Shown one piece after another: positions 38,442 through 50,994 of a stretch of 64,000 nucleotides of DNA. How positions within the stretch are numbered: the stretch's first letter is position 1; every line of letters begins with the position of its first letter. Location: NCBI GenBank assembly GCA_027405735.1, contig JAPEHQ010000003.1:3472001-3536000 (forward strand), in the 5' to 3' direction. A model generated the notes under the pieces. The model did no database searches, was not told where the DNA came from, and worked only from the letters and a program-made list of their open reading frames with translations. This DNA is from Mucor racemosus. Its lineage: Eukaryota > Mucoromycota > Mucoromycetes > Mucorales > Mucoraceae. Position numbers and translations under genes: made by a program.

Positions 38442-38891
38442 ATCTTTTGAAAGAGTAGTTTTTAATTAAAAAAAACAGCATACTTTTTACTATAAATTAA
38501 AACTAGTTCGAGATTGCATTTTGTTTTTTGTTATTTAAGGAATCTGAAAGTGTTGATGGGATATGTTTATATGAAGTGTGATGGGAGATGTGTTAATGTA
38601 AAATGTTGATGAATTGAGATCAATTGTGATGTGCAAATTTGAACCCTGTTTTTTTTTTACTGTTGCTTATTTAATATAATTTGGCATATCCTGGAATTTT
38701 AAATCTGTTACTCATTTTATCGACAGCAATCTATTGATTATGTAAGACAGCTTAGGAAAGTAAATGGATGAAAATGATATAATTTTTTATTTATAAAAGA
38801 TATTCGTGAGAAAACCTAATAAAATAAAATGATGAAAACAAAGAAAGGTCTATAAAATTATATGAAATTTGAATTAGATTGATTGTTCAAT

Positions 38892-39955
38892 TTAAAGCTG
38901 TTCATTGACTTGTTCCAAAACAACGGCAACACCATCTTTATCGTTATCAGTGGTGATCAAGTCTATGGGGATATAAATTAGTTTAAGGTTAAATAAATTA
39001 ATTTTAATATAAATTACCAGCAATATCCTTGACACTTTGATGAGCATTACCCATGGCAACACCAACACCTAAATTAATAACAATAGTGTTAAAAACATTC
39101 ATTATATTGCTTTCCTAATTTGTACTAACCAGCAAATTCAAGCATCTCACAATCGTTAGGCATATCGCCGAAAGCAATGAGTTCAGAAGGCTTAACATCA
39201 AGCTTAATAACAAGATCAGCAAGGGCAGTTGCTTTACATACACCAACAGCAGAGACTTCAACAAAGTAAGGGCTGGAGAAAGTGTAATGAATCATACTCT
39301 TCCACTTGGGATCGGTCAACACATTCTTTTGAAGATAATAAAATAATTCATCAGCAGGCCATTCACGATGCAAGATCATGAGTTTTTCAATAGTGTTATT
39401 TTCATCGGCCAAGTAGTGAAGATCATCAATTCGGTTGTAAACCTTACCAACCCAATCCCAACGCTTTTGAGCATAAGCTTCTTCACAACGGAAGTTAGTA
39501 CCAGATTCACCACCAATCAAGATATCATCAGGGCCAAAATGAGCTTTAACTTCCTTGATCAATTCACGTACAGCTTCAGTATCGATGGAATATTTGCGAA
39601 TAACTTCTTTAGTAACGCTATCAAGAACGATACCACCATTACAACTAATGATATAAGGATGCTTAAGATTGGCTTGTTGAACTAAAGGAACCATAGATCT
39701 AGGAGGACGACCGGAAGCCATTGCAATAGGAATACCTCTGTTCTCCAAAGCTTGAAGAGCATTGACAGTACGGTCAGTCATCTTACCACTATAATTTAAC
39801 GGATTAAAATTTTTTATTTTGACAGACAAACAATATGAAACTGAATGTTTTTACCCGTTGAAATTCTTTCCTACAATAAGAGTACCATCAAGATCAGAAG
39901 CGACCATTTTGATGTGTGAGAAACTTGGAGGGGTAGCGAGAACAGTAGGGGACAT
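38892..39955 (-). CDS. HAD-superfamily phosphatase, Cof/YbiV type
   Basis: 293 residues in four exons: 39955-39855, 39788-39130, 39068-39018, 38962-38892. HAD motif I is DLDGT (nucleophile Asp21, acid/base Asp23), motif II is IAMASGRPPRS, the cap region follows, motif III includes GVCKATALADLVIK with its Lys, and motif IV is AFGDMPNDCEML. After that come GVGVAMGNAHQSVKDIAD and TTDNDKDGVA. This is the layout of Cof-type sugar-phosphate or nucleotide phosphatases (Mg-dependent, type IIB cap). The substrate cannot be read from the sequence. The start at 39955 places DLDGT near residue 21, as usual. The gene converges with RPL4. Confidence 0.92.
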
Positions 39956-40684
39956 TTTGCTTGGAAAAAAAGGTAGTAATACAAGAGAAAGAGATGTAGC
40001 TTATTTGATCGATAAGATCCTAATCTCATACTCTCTTTTATATTCTGGTTTCTGATTAAATGTCAGATGATTGGAAGAATTTTTACCACCTGAAAATGTA
40101 CTGGTGTTGTTTGATTTTATATATGATAACCACTATTGCTCCAAGGAACATTGTAATGCAATCATTTCAATGAAAGTACGTCTATTCAAGTGCCTAGGGA
40201 TGACATTTTCAATTATAAAGCATCGACTCTGAATATTTTATGTAGATGTCGAAAGGTGTACTAAGTATCAGGACTAATATCAGTTTACACTACCTTTGCG
40301 CACTGAAAGTGGCATATTTTTTTTCATCGAAAGCAAGCAAACCTTTCTAATTCACAAATATTATATAGAAATGTAAAAATTAGGTATCAATAAAAATATT
40401 GGGAATATTACTCTTTTGAGATATGATGAAAAATTAACTATTGCTTTAGAAATAATCTATTACATTATTAAGGGTATAAAGAGAGGTTAGTATCTCAGCT
40501 ACACAGCCCGCTTTTTGGTTGCGGTTTGGTTATTGACGCCATAATTCAAACTACTTTGATTGCATAATCACCTTCAAAACCGATGCACACCCTCTTTTCT
40601 ATAGATAACCCCATACCAAACACATTTTAGGATACACCTTAAATATCACTAAATAGATATGAACTGGTCGCATTATTTTGCCTA

Positions 40685-42500
40685 TTTCTTAATTTATATT
40701 ATATCCCACGAATGACTCAAAAGTAGGTAAAACATCGCTTTTGCCTTCACTAAATCACATCAAAAAAAAAAAAAAAAAAAAATTATATACCAATGTACCT
40801 GAGATGATCAACCTTAATCCAAAAACAAGTATCCGGAAATATCCTATTTTGCAGTTGCTATAAATTTTTTAGTGCTAGTGTTTTAGATTTTTACCGGTAT
40901 TCACTGTTAAAAATTAAAAACTTTAAGCCTTCATATCTATGCAGAATATTAAGTGACGCTAACACTTTCTAATAATAAAACTTGCTTGATTTGGAGTGCT
41001 CTATAACACATTTAAGTATGAAAATACCCTGAACACCTTTTTTTTTATCTTTTTGTGGTAGATTACAAAATATTCGTTCTGTTGAGCAGTATTCTTTTTT
41101 TTTATATTCATGTCAAAGGCCTCGTTGAGCTCTATCGGATGCAACTTTTCAAAATACTGATATTTTTTGGAGATATCCTAAAAAATGTACACAAAAAAAA
41201 AGTACCTTCCAAATTTTTATGGATATTCAATCATTTCAAATTTTGGATTTGAATTTTTTCGATAAAAATCTCAATTTCTTTATAAAAAATGTAGTTATAT
41301 AAAAGGTTCAGTAATGGCTAAATCAATATATTATTTTGCTGCAAATTATTAATTACTCACATTTGAAACATTTTTATAAACAGTAGCACCTATCTCCAAG
41401 AAACCTCTAAAATTTCAATTGCATCTACGCAAAAATAAAAGCGAAGTATTTGTTTCAATCCTATACAGGTGTATACGGAATCAAAAACTGTGAAAAAAGT
41501 ACTTTGCTCGCTAGCTCTACTTTGCAATTTACGAGTTATAAAAAAAAAGCTTTTTGGTCCATTTTTCAGCCCTTTACCTGTTCCTAGGAGCAAATCCTCA
41601 TATATTTAATTTAGAAGAAAAAACTAAAATAGGTCCATTTTTCGAAATGTAAGAAAATAAATATGTTATAATGCTTTGAACATTAAAAATGAGCAAGATT
41701 TACGCATTTCAACTGCGAAGTATGGTATGCAAGCTTATAAAATCTTGAGATATTTGACATCTTAGATTGAGTTTTTAAACGGGGTAAAAGCAAGTGTTTC
41801 ACTTTGGAAGCCTTTATACTCGCTGAGAAATCAAGATGAATAGAAATAAGTCTTTTGTCAATATTCTGTAGCATATCAAGTATAGCCCTACATTTTATAT
41901 TTCTTGATTATCTATTGAAATGGGGGCACGCTCCGATTTTGAATATCACCATATAAAATTGTATAATCAGATATGCACATGTAACTGAGCTTGAATCCAA
42001 AAAGTGTTCAAATGGAAAAAAAATCCAAAAAAATTTAAAAAAAACCTTGTATGTTTAATTACTCCCAAAAATGCATAGTAAGTTGAGCTAGCGTATTAAA
42101 TGTTTTAGGTTCAGTTTTTAATTTTGAATCGATCTATGTAGGTTTTAAAAATATTTTTCTCATAAAATCTCTAGTAAATTTAATGTCAAATTTTAACGGT
42201 TTTTGATTAAAAAGTACCCTTCATCCAAATGTAACCCTAAAATATTTTATTTTCACATTATGCGCAACAAAATTATCTACAGAATGAGTATTTATACGTA
42301 GCTTTAGACCTATTTTTCGTGGGGATATACATTTTTTTGATTTTTTTTTTGGGTCGGCAAAATTTTTTCCTTGTATATCCTTGTCCAAAATTGATCCTTT
42401 TTGTCATCACCAAAAATCAATCATTCAATATCAATTTTCTCGACCAAAAATCAATATTTTTTGACGAGATAAAATTCGTTGGATAGACGCTAATGAGTAC
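40685..42500. repeat. Diverged family A fragments
   Basis: 40685-41500 is an inverted, worn copy (GTACCTGAGATGATCAACCT, TATCCGGAAATATCCTAT, GAGATATCCTAAAAAATGT). 42060-42300 carries a direct-orientation piece (AAGTTGAGCTAGCGTATTAAATG). The CGTGGGGATAT and TTGACGAGATAA words nearby are the family's internal motif in both directions. No open frame survives. Confidence 0.6.
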
Positions 42501-42509
42501 TATCCTATG

Positions 42510-44940
42510 GTTTTAGTTTTGCATACCTGTCATCCCTTCATCGATCTCTATAACAGAAAAAGTGCTCTCACAAAATTTATAAAAAAATAAAAAAGTCTTC
42601 ATAACGATCCAAAGCCTAGATATTCTGGTAGAGAATGAAAAATAAATTAGACTTTACTTAATAACCATCATTGCAATACCTTAGTATTTTCTCGACTTAT
42701 TTTCATTTCAAATGCGCTTTCTCAATTTTAAGCTGGCCATTTCTGCATCATTCAAATTTATGAAACAATCACTATAGTAACCACCCTTGCTTTATTTAAT
42801 AAAATTTGTAGCAGGGACAATGTTGAATAGGATGACAATCGTAATACTTGCTTTGTAGTAACGAATGGATACAAAAGATGAATATATAATAGTTGGTGAA
42901 AGATATCCCATGTATGAGGTTTACGCTTCTTTGGGAACCCTAAAGGTGTTGTACAAAGGAAAAAATACACACGCTCTTAACATGGGATACTGAGTAACTG
43001 AACATGATTGAATATGTGGCAAACAACGTATAAAAAGCAACATAAAAACACTATTATAACTCTTCTAAGGTTATCAAAGATGTTTCAAAGGTAAAGTAAA
43101 GGTTTATGAATTATTATTATCACCTTTATGATATATATATATATATATACTATTTGCTAATTTATATTAATAATACAGTAATAAGATCTTAAAACAAGAT
43201 CTTCAAGGTTTAGTTCCCAGTAGGGAAGTACCAGTAGTACAATTTGGCATTTTAATGTTTTGGTGATTTTAATATTTCTAAATCTCTAGATGATATCTAA
43301 GATTAACCTGATTACTAAACAAACCTGATATATGTAGTTTACTACAGAATATATAGAATCCATGTAAACATGATCTTCATGTTGACCTTTTGAAAGGAAA
43401 GAAGATATGCTCAAAGATGATGGTGATAAAAAAAAAGATTTCTTAAAATGTATTGATTATGATGTGTTTAAAAATTCAAGAAAAGCGTAAACGTTTTACA
43501 ACAAGGAAAGCAGAGATTTTATAGCTTTATAATACTACCAAATCTTTATTAAAATGATTTAAATGTAAAACAGTATTACCAAAGGAAAGTAAATCAAAGG
43601 ATTTTGGAATCTTATGGATACAAATACAACAGGGATACACAATTACTTACATTGAGCGGACAAAATCTTGAAGTTCAACATTCGTCGTAAGATGACTGTA
43701 ACCTTTTCCATAACCACCAGAGCAGCAAAATATCATGTAATTCTAATAAGAAATGACATAGTATACCTCAAATCTCAAAAAAAATTCGTAAACAAAAATT
43801 AGTAGAAAAAACAAGTAGAAAAAAAAGACAAAAGATTAGAACAAAAAGGCAAATTTTTCATCTTCCTGAAGTAACCGTAAATTCCTCCTCAGTAGACTGA
43901 GGAAAACAACAGCCATGGCTATGACTGTGTAAAGCTAGCTAGAATAGGCGGGGGAGGATAAGGAAGGGTTACATATTTGATCATCAAATGAATTAGAGCA
44001 CCATTTTATTTTTGCTCTTGTCAAGAATCAAATGACACCTATCCATTGTATTTTTTGCCCTCAAAAGTATATCATAGTTTCCAATTGCTATCATTAGGTT
44101 AGAGCTTATAATTTTAATTTTTAATAATAGGACTCATTGCCAAGAACCCTCTAATTTCATCTGTTTTGAAATCAAGTTTTGTGAGCAATTTTTTTTAAAC
44201 CAAGGTGAATACAGAAGCCAAATTCGTATCTAAATCATTCAGTATGCTATCTCGACTTACTGATATACTCTTGGATGTGCTGATTTAACTTTTAATTTGT
44301 GGTTATTTTTAAACTGGTATCTAAAATTGAGTGTATTTAAGCTATGAAACGAACGAACGATCGATTCTCTTGATTTATCTGCAAAACAAGATATTCACAG
44401 GAAAGTTTGTCTGATACATTTGAAAAAAGCACAGCTTGTTTGCTCAAGCTCAATCTGACTCAATGAGAGGTGTACATATTCACTGATTTTTCTTGGTTCT
44501 GTACATACCAAAAAGATATTAGCTGGCATACTTTGCGCCACTGGTTTCAAAATACCAACGCAATTTGGCTGTACATAAATAAGTATTTGATGAACTCAGT
44601 TGAGCTCATGGAAAGTTTTGAGTTACATGAAAGTTTATTTTCGGCTGATTGGCTAATTTGTTTGCTATTAGATGTTGTTCTACCACGTAAAAAGTGCTTG
44701 ACAATGAAGCCATTGCAGTTAATTACGCATCACACACGCACAGACCCTATATCACACACTTGAAAATGTTGCTGATTGAATACGAGAAACAATTATCCAT
44801 AAACTGTAGGACAAACCTTACATGTGTATGCAGTCATTGTCGATAAATATATATATATAAAACTCCACTAAAACAACAAAAATGCGGCTCAACCTTTTTT
44901 CTTTCTTGTTTCTAAATTGTATTTCCTATTTTCCTATAAA
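42510..44940. other. Gene-poor region with decayed sequence
   Basis: Contains an LTR-like repeat E copy (43160-43350). Between ~43400 and 43760 there is coding-like but stop-rich sequence (for example KRKRFTTRKAEIL), perhaps a transposase remnant. A 97-codon frame at 44470-44763 has no motif. A short perfect hairpin CCTCAGTAGACTGAGG is near 43889. The right end should include the tricalbin promoter and a TATATATATA run near 44850. Confidence 0.4.
43160..43350 (+). repeat. LTR-like repeat E, copy 2 (partial)
   Basis: Matches 8176-8395: AATAATACAGTAATAAGATC, GGTTTAGTTCCCAGT and CTGATATATGTAGTTTACTA. Its 3' terminus (the ...GATATAACA end) is missing. Confidence 0.5.
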
Positions 44941-44942
44941 TT

Positions 44943-47900
44943 ATGGACTCAAGAGAACCTCAAGACTCGTCACTGACGTCGTCTTCAAGACTATCAGCAA
45001 CACCAGCAGCGCCGCCTATACCGCCAAGAAAAGCTCAAGGTTCATTTATCGAAGAAGAGTCTTCTCCATTACCTCCTACTCTTCCACCAAGACTTGTTGA
45101 AGAACCTGCAACGCCGCCCGTGATTTCAACTGACAACGTGAACGAGCCCATTAATTCTATTTTATCAGCTCCACCTACGCCATCTAGACCCATGAACTCA
45201 CTCACTCATCGTAAGCACAAAGCTGGCGAGATAGCAGATCTCGTTCCCGATTTGCATGGCCTTTCACCCGTTCAAGGATTATCGACGGAACTCGATACTC
45301 ATGATACAGTTTTAATCCAAGAAACAGTTACTGCAGCCGAACAAAAAACTATACCTGCTACAACCACATTATCAGCCGGTATGCCTGGTGGTTTCATTCC
45401 CCCAACGAAATCACGTATACCAGAATGGTATCGCACAGGTTGGACATCACTTTCACCTGGTGTAAATCCTGGTGGTGAATTGGATATTTTGGCTTCTCGA
45501 TTTAAAAGAACATTTGATGATCCTTTGGATGAAATGATGCCTGATATATTATATGGCGAGTGGTATCATAATGGTGCTGCATTATTCGTTACAGCCATTG
45601 TATCTTTTATGCTAGCTAAAATGAATGCTGGATTAGGAAGTATATTATTATTTTGTCTATTTATTGGTAAAAAAAAAAAATCATTACAATTAATTGAATT
45701 CTCAATTCGTCATACTAAACATTTTCATTTATAGCAAGTTATTATCGAACAAGTATAAGAAGATATCGTCGCAACACACGTGATGATATTCAAAGAGAAG
45801 TATCAAAATTTAAAATGGAAGCAAACGAAGAGTCCGTAGAATGGATGAACAGTTTTATGCAGAAATTCTGGCTCATTTTCGAACCTGTTCTCAGCGCTTT
45901 AGTAGTTGAAAATCTCGATAACTATATTTCAGATTATTTACCTCCATTTTTGGATTCTGTCCGTTTATCTACATTTACACTAGGTACAAAACCATTTCGC
46001 ATTGAAACTGTCAAAACCTATTTAAACACCGATCCTGATACTGTCTGCATGGATTGGAGAGTTTCATTCATTCCTAATGAGTTGAATGATCTATCACCCA
46101 AAGAATTGAACTACAAAGTAAACCCCAAGGTCGTCATGAATGTTCGTGTTGGTAAAGGCCGTGTAGGTGCTGGAATTCCTGTTTTAATTGAAGATATGGC
46201 CTTCTCAGGGCATTTACGCATGAAGATTAAATTCATGAGTCGTTTTCCATTTGTCAAATTACTTGAGGCCAGCTTCTTGGAAAAGCCTCAATTCGATTAT
46301 GTTCTTAAACCTTTGGGTTCAGATTCATTTGGATTTGATGTAAATGTTATTCCTGGTTTAGCTAGTTTTATTCAAGATCAAGTTCACAATATCTTGGGCC
46401 CCTTGATGTATGCTCCAAATGTTTTCACTGTTGATGTCGATAGATTTTGGGCTGGTGATTTTGATTTAAGCACTGCAAATGGTGTATTAGCCGTTACTGT
46501 ATACTCTACTGATCGTATCAAGAATATTGAAGGACTTACTGAGGGCGCTCCTAACCCATATATTCGTTTCTATCTTGACCATGGTCAAGAATTAGACCGC
46601 ACCTCTGTTTGTGAAAACACCTTTACTCCCAAATGGAATGAAACAAGATATTTGAAATTGAATAATTTGAACTCTTTATTGTCCATGGAGTTGAAAACAT
46701 CCAGACCTGGCCTTAAAGATAGACGTTTGGGTACTGCCAACTTTGATTTATCTCAATTAGATGGTGAGACTCAAGCAGAACAAGAAGGATTGTAAGATAA
46801 ATATTTACAGGAGAATCATTACATTTATTAACGTTTTTATTTTCCAATATCAAAGAAACTTGCTACTTCTTCGTAACGGTAAACAAGTCAGCGATCTTCG
46901 AGTAGACATCCGTTATCTGCCTATTTCCAAGCCTACTAAACGTGATGATGGTACAATTGAGCCTGCTGTTGAATCAAGTATGTAACTCAATTATGTTTGC
47001 ATTTTTCAATATTTAATTCAATATTTTTTGTAGATTCTGGTGTACTTCGTTTAATGATCCATGAATGCCGTGAGCTTGTATCTACTTCAAATGCTGTGAG
47101 CCCTTATGTTCGTATTATTGTTAATGGTATCGAGAAATTTAAGAGCTCAGTCATGAAGAAGAAAACTGATCCCAAGTTTGAAGAACCTTACGAAATTGTT
47201 GTTTTGGATAAAACTACATTTTTCATCCGTGCTGAAGTTAGAGATAGTGCTGCCGAAGACAAGCTTGTTGGTACTTTTACTTCTTACTTGTCTGATATAG
47301 TCCGTCAACAACAAAAGAACGATAGCTGGTGGGATTTGGTTAATGAAAGCGAACAAACTGGGCAATTGCGTCTTAGTGCTGAATGGAAACCTATGATTAT
47401 GTCTGGCATTTCCGATTTTGTTAACAGAAATGGATTTGATAGTAAGTATTTTGGTCTTCTCAATGTCAATTGATTAAAATATGATATTAACGTTATATGA
47501 TAAAGAACCTCCAGTTGGTGTCATTAGATTTACTTTCTGGGAAGCTCGAGATCTTCGTAATGTTGAGAATGTTACAGGTGGAAAGAGTGATCCTTATGTT
47601 CGAGTATTGTCTGGACATCAAATCCGTGGCCGTACTGAAGTTATTGATAACAACTTGAACCCTGAATGGGGAGAGACATTGTATGTACCTGTACATTCTT
47701 TAAAAGAAAACTTTGTTTTGGAAGCTATGGATTGGAATGCAAAGAGTAAAGACAAGACATTAGGATCAACCGAGTTTAAGGTGTCCGAAATTATGAAGCA
47801 ACAGATTGGAGATCAGAGTGTAAATCCTGATGTTTGGTATGAATCAAATGGTGTTAAATTCGACAAGTAAGTAATAGCATTTACATAATGATTGTAAAAA

Positions 47901-49777
47901 TTTGCATAGTAAGCATTACTTTGTTTATAGGTGGCAAAGACTTCGATCTTTTGATAAACGTAGTTCCAAGGGAGATCTTCACTTTTCTGCCGAGTTTTAC
48001 CCTGTCATGGGTCTACCATCAAGTGCTCTTGATGTAGACATTAGCAATAAGAATAGCAATATATCATCTGTCTCTGGTGTTTCATCTAGTGTCAGTCTTG
48101 GTACTGCATTAGCTCCTCCTCCCCTTCGTAGTTTACATGGTTCTTATATCCGTTATACACCTGATGATTTGATCGATTTGAATTCATACAATTCTGGTGT
48201 TCTCAAAATCAGAATTCATGAAGTTCAACTTTCTAATATTGCATACTGCTATTGTCAAGTTATTGTAGATGCATTAATGCCTCAATACAAAACTGCTAAA
48301 CTTCGTGGCGATAGTCTTGCCTTTGACGAATACGCAGACATGTTTATCAAGGAAGCCGACTTTTCTCGTGTCGCAATTGAAGTTAAACCTGCTCATTCTG
48401 ATGAGAAAGATATACATAAATTGGGCCATTGGATTGATTCAGGATCAAACATTGTTCGTCGTATTATGAGACGCAAGAGACTTGGTTTGGATGCTTCTGA
48501 GGATGAAGGTACATGGTTTAATTTGATGGGTACTGATGGACCTGCTAGAATCCGTCTTAGTTTTGAGTATGATCCTATGGCAGACTTCACATTGAATCCC
48601 GATGAAAGTTTAGATAGTAAGTATATACAGTGGTAGTTAAATCTGAGTTGATGCTAATGAATTATAACCTCGTAGATCAAGGTATTTTGACTGTAGACCT
48701 TGTCAGTGCTCAAAATCTGATGGCTGCTGATAAAACCGGTACTAGTGATCCTTATGTTGTTTTCACTGTAAATGGTGAGCGAGTTCATAAGAGTGATACT
48801 ATTCGAAAGACTTTAAATCCTAAATGGCAGCATGAGCGCTTTACTGTCCCTGTTGTAAGTAACTAATGATTCTTATTGAAAAAGGCAGATGTTTAAACTA
48901 AATATAATATAAACAGCAATCAAGAGTTACAGCTAGTATTCGTATTGAATTATTTGATTGGAATCATGTACAAGGACATCAACCTATCGGCTCAGGTGGT
49001 ATCACATTGCGTGGTGATGCAGTTGAGAGTTTTAGAGCTCGCATGGTTGATATTCCTCTCGATGGCGTTGCTGGTGTATCAGGTAGTGTTCAGGTCAGAT
49101 TCACATGGCATCCTCAATTGTTGGTCAACAAAAAGACTCAGACCTCAGTTCTTGGAACCACTCGTACATATCTTCATAACGATGTCAATCTTGAAGCTTC
49201 TGGTCCTCTTCCTCGTAATTCCCTCAGCTCTCATAGTATGGCTCGTACATCTACCGATAGTCGTCAAAGTCATGTTACAGAATCAGTTGGGCGGTCGTCA
49301 TATGAAAATCAATCCCGTATAAGTTTGGATGACAATGCATCACTTGCGCCTTCTACAATTGCCGATACTAGTGCCCTTAGTGATGCTACAGGAAGAGCTG
49401 GTATTGTTTCAGTTAATATTCTAGAAGCTCGTGGGTTGCGTGGTGTCGATAAGAGCGGCACAAGTGATCCATTTGTCCGGGTTAAAGTTGGTAAAAGTCA
49501 GATATACAAAACAAAAGTGATTCCCAAAACGTTAGCACCTGAATGGAATGAAACATTTACTCATGGAGTTGGTGGAGAGCCTTTTATGTTTGATTTCAAG
49601 GTAAAGGATCATAACAAGGTTAAATCTGCAGTCGATCTGGGACAAAGCAGAGTAAATATTTGGGATTTGATTAAAGTAGATGTTCCTGGTGGAGATGTAT
49701 TCAATCAGTGGCTCCCACTTTTCCCTCCTGGAAGTGGTGAACTTCGTGTTGATGTTAAATTCAGACCAACTATGTAA
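44943..49777 (+). CDS. Tricalbin / extended-synaptotagmin-like ER-plasma membrane tether
   Basis: 1465 residues in eight exons: 44943-45666, 45735-46791, 46856-46977, 47034-47441, 47506-47866, 47931-48616, 48676-48854, 48917-49777. A Pro/Ser-rich cytosolic N-terminus (~200 residues, PPIPPR repeats) precedes a hydrophobic hairpin near 210-245 that anchors the protein in the ER. The SMP lipid-transfer domain follows (EESVEWMNSFMQKFWLIFEP to IQDQVHNILGPLMYAP). Then come C2 domains: in exon 2 (GVLAVTVYSTDRIKNIEG), exon 4, exon 5 (GGKSDPYVRV), a degenerate one in exon 6, exons 7-8 (DKTGTSDPYVVF) and a C-terminal one (DKSGTSDPFVRV). The last two keep the Ca2+-loop aspartates. Tricalbins tether ER to plasma membrane and move lipids; six C2-like units is at the high end. 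Confidence 0.93.
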
Positions 49778-49779
49778 TA

Positions 49780-50440
49780 TTATTGTAACTAAATAAAAAC
49801 TCAAGATCTTTTTGATCGATCTATCAAAAAACATGTAAGATAACAGCTATAATTGTTGAAAAAAAAAGGGGGGGGGGATTCAATGCATTGAGAATTTTTA
49901 GCCGCACTACTCCTGCTGCTGCTACTGCCTGCACATTCTTTCAGAGCCCGCTTTTAAATTTCGATCGTTTTTGAAAAGTATTTACATGCGTTGAATGTAA
50001 TCATTTGAGTCATAAAGTAAATAATAATATATTTTTGCATCTTAAATACCCCTGGTATTTTTTTTTTTAGAGAAAATTGATTTAAGTTGGCAATTAAATC
50101 AGTATTCTTTCAGGAATATGTGGTATCTGATTTCAACCAAAGCAGCAGAGAATCAAAGACCGATTTTTATTCATTGTTTGATGCATCAATGGATTGCAAG
50201 ATCAAGCTTTATGTGTGACATATACCTGTCAGAGGGGGGGGGGTATTCATGTTATTTATTTTAATACATGATACAATTGTCAACAAGTATTAAGATAAAT
50301 AATTTAACCCTTAAAAATATAGATAATACTAGGAATATGATCAAAAATTCATAATGGTCTTTTTTATTTAATGATTGCTTCTAGGTTTATTAATAAGAAA
50401 TGATATCCAGCATCTTCCTTAATATATTCTACCATAATTT
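49780..50440. other. Intergenic region between convergent genes
   Basis: Contains two poly(G) runs, near 49868-49878 and 50226-50235, unusual in such AT-rich DNA. No gene seen. Confidence 0.5.
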
Positions 50441-50442
50441 AA

Positions 50443-50862
50443 TTATTTATACACTTTTCTTGCGGCTTGTCTCTTGTTTTGAAACCAAATTTGAACTGTT
50501 CTTGGTGGCATTCCTAAATGACGAGCAAGATTTTCTCTTAAACCAGTAGAGGGAAATGCAGTTTTTTCAAACACTTTTTGTAATTCTTGTGTTTGTAAGG
50601 CAGTTGCTCTTCTTCTTTTTATTTTTAAGATATCACTATCACTTTGATAGCATTGATATTGATATAAATCGAATCTAGACAGTCTGTGTAATTCGTTTTT
50701 ATCGAATCTAAATGAATGTAAATAATGATTCTCTTGACGAAGGTTTGATTTTTCCTGTATAGGATGTGGTAATTGAATAAATGGTATCTTTGTATTTGAC
50801 TCTAAATCATCGCATAATAAGTTTTTGATTTGAAGTGAAGTTGATTTTTGCTTGATTGACAT
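50443..50862 (-). CDS. Small homeodomain transcription factor
   Basis: 139 residues with a homeodomain at ~82-138. It begins KIKRRRATALQTQELQKVFE, and the recognition helix reads PPRTVQIWFQNKRQAARK with W126, F127, N129 and R131, the invariant DNA-contact set. The tail after the homeodomain is minimal. The ATG at 50862 is chosen because the 44 upstream codons of the longer frame are hydrophobic and contain a TATA-like TTTATATATAAAA near 50935, better read as promoter and leader. The N-terminal ~80 residues have no known domain. It probably binds DNA and regulates transcription; targets are unknown. Confidence 0.88.
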   Translation of the reverse strand: MSIKQKSTSLQIKNLLCDDLESNTKIPFIQLPHPIQEKSNLRQENHYLHSFRFDKNELHRLSRFDLYQYQCYQSDSDILKIKRRRATALQTQELQKVFEKTAFPSTGLRENLARHLGMPPRTVQIWFQNKRQAARKVYK

Positions 50863-50994
50863 GTTATTGAATGTATTTCTAGATTGAATAAGGGAGAGAA
50901 AAATTAGTTTTTTTTTTAACTCTATTTTATATATAAACGATGGAAAATGACCGACGATGCTAATAATGATGAACAATGCGTGGCATTCTTTCAA

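Noticed and set aside
44470..44763. 97-codon frame upstream of the tricalbin gene
   Set aside because: Aromatic-rich but without motif or splice partners; lies in decayed sequence and is most simply chance.
50863..50994. Upstream 44-codon extension of the homeobox frame as the true N-terminus
   Set aside because: Hydrophobic, lysine-run sequence overlapping a TATA-like element; the ATG at 50862 gives a normal hydrophilic N-terminus.
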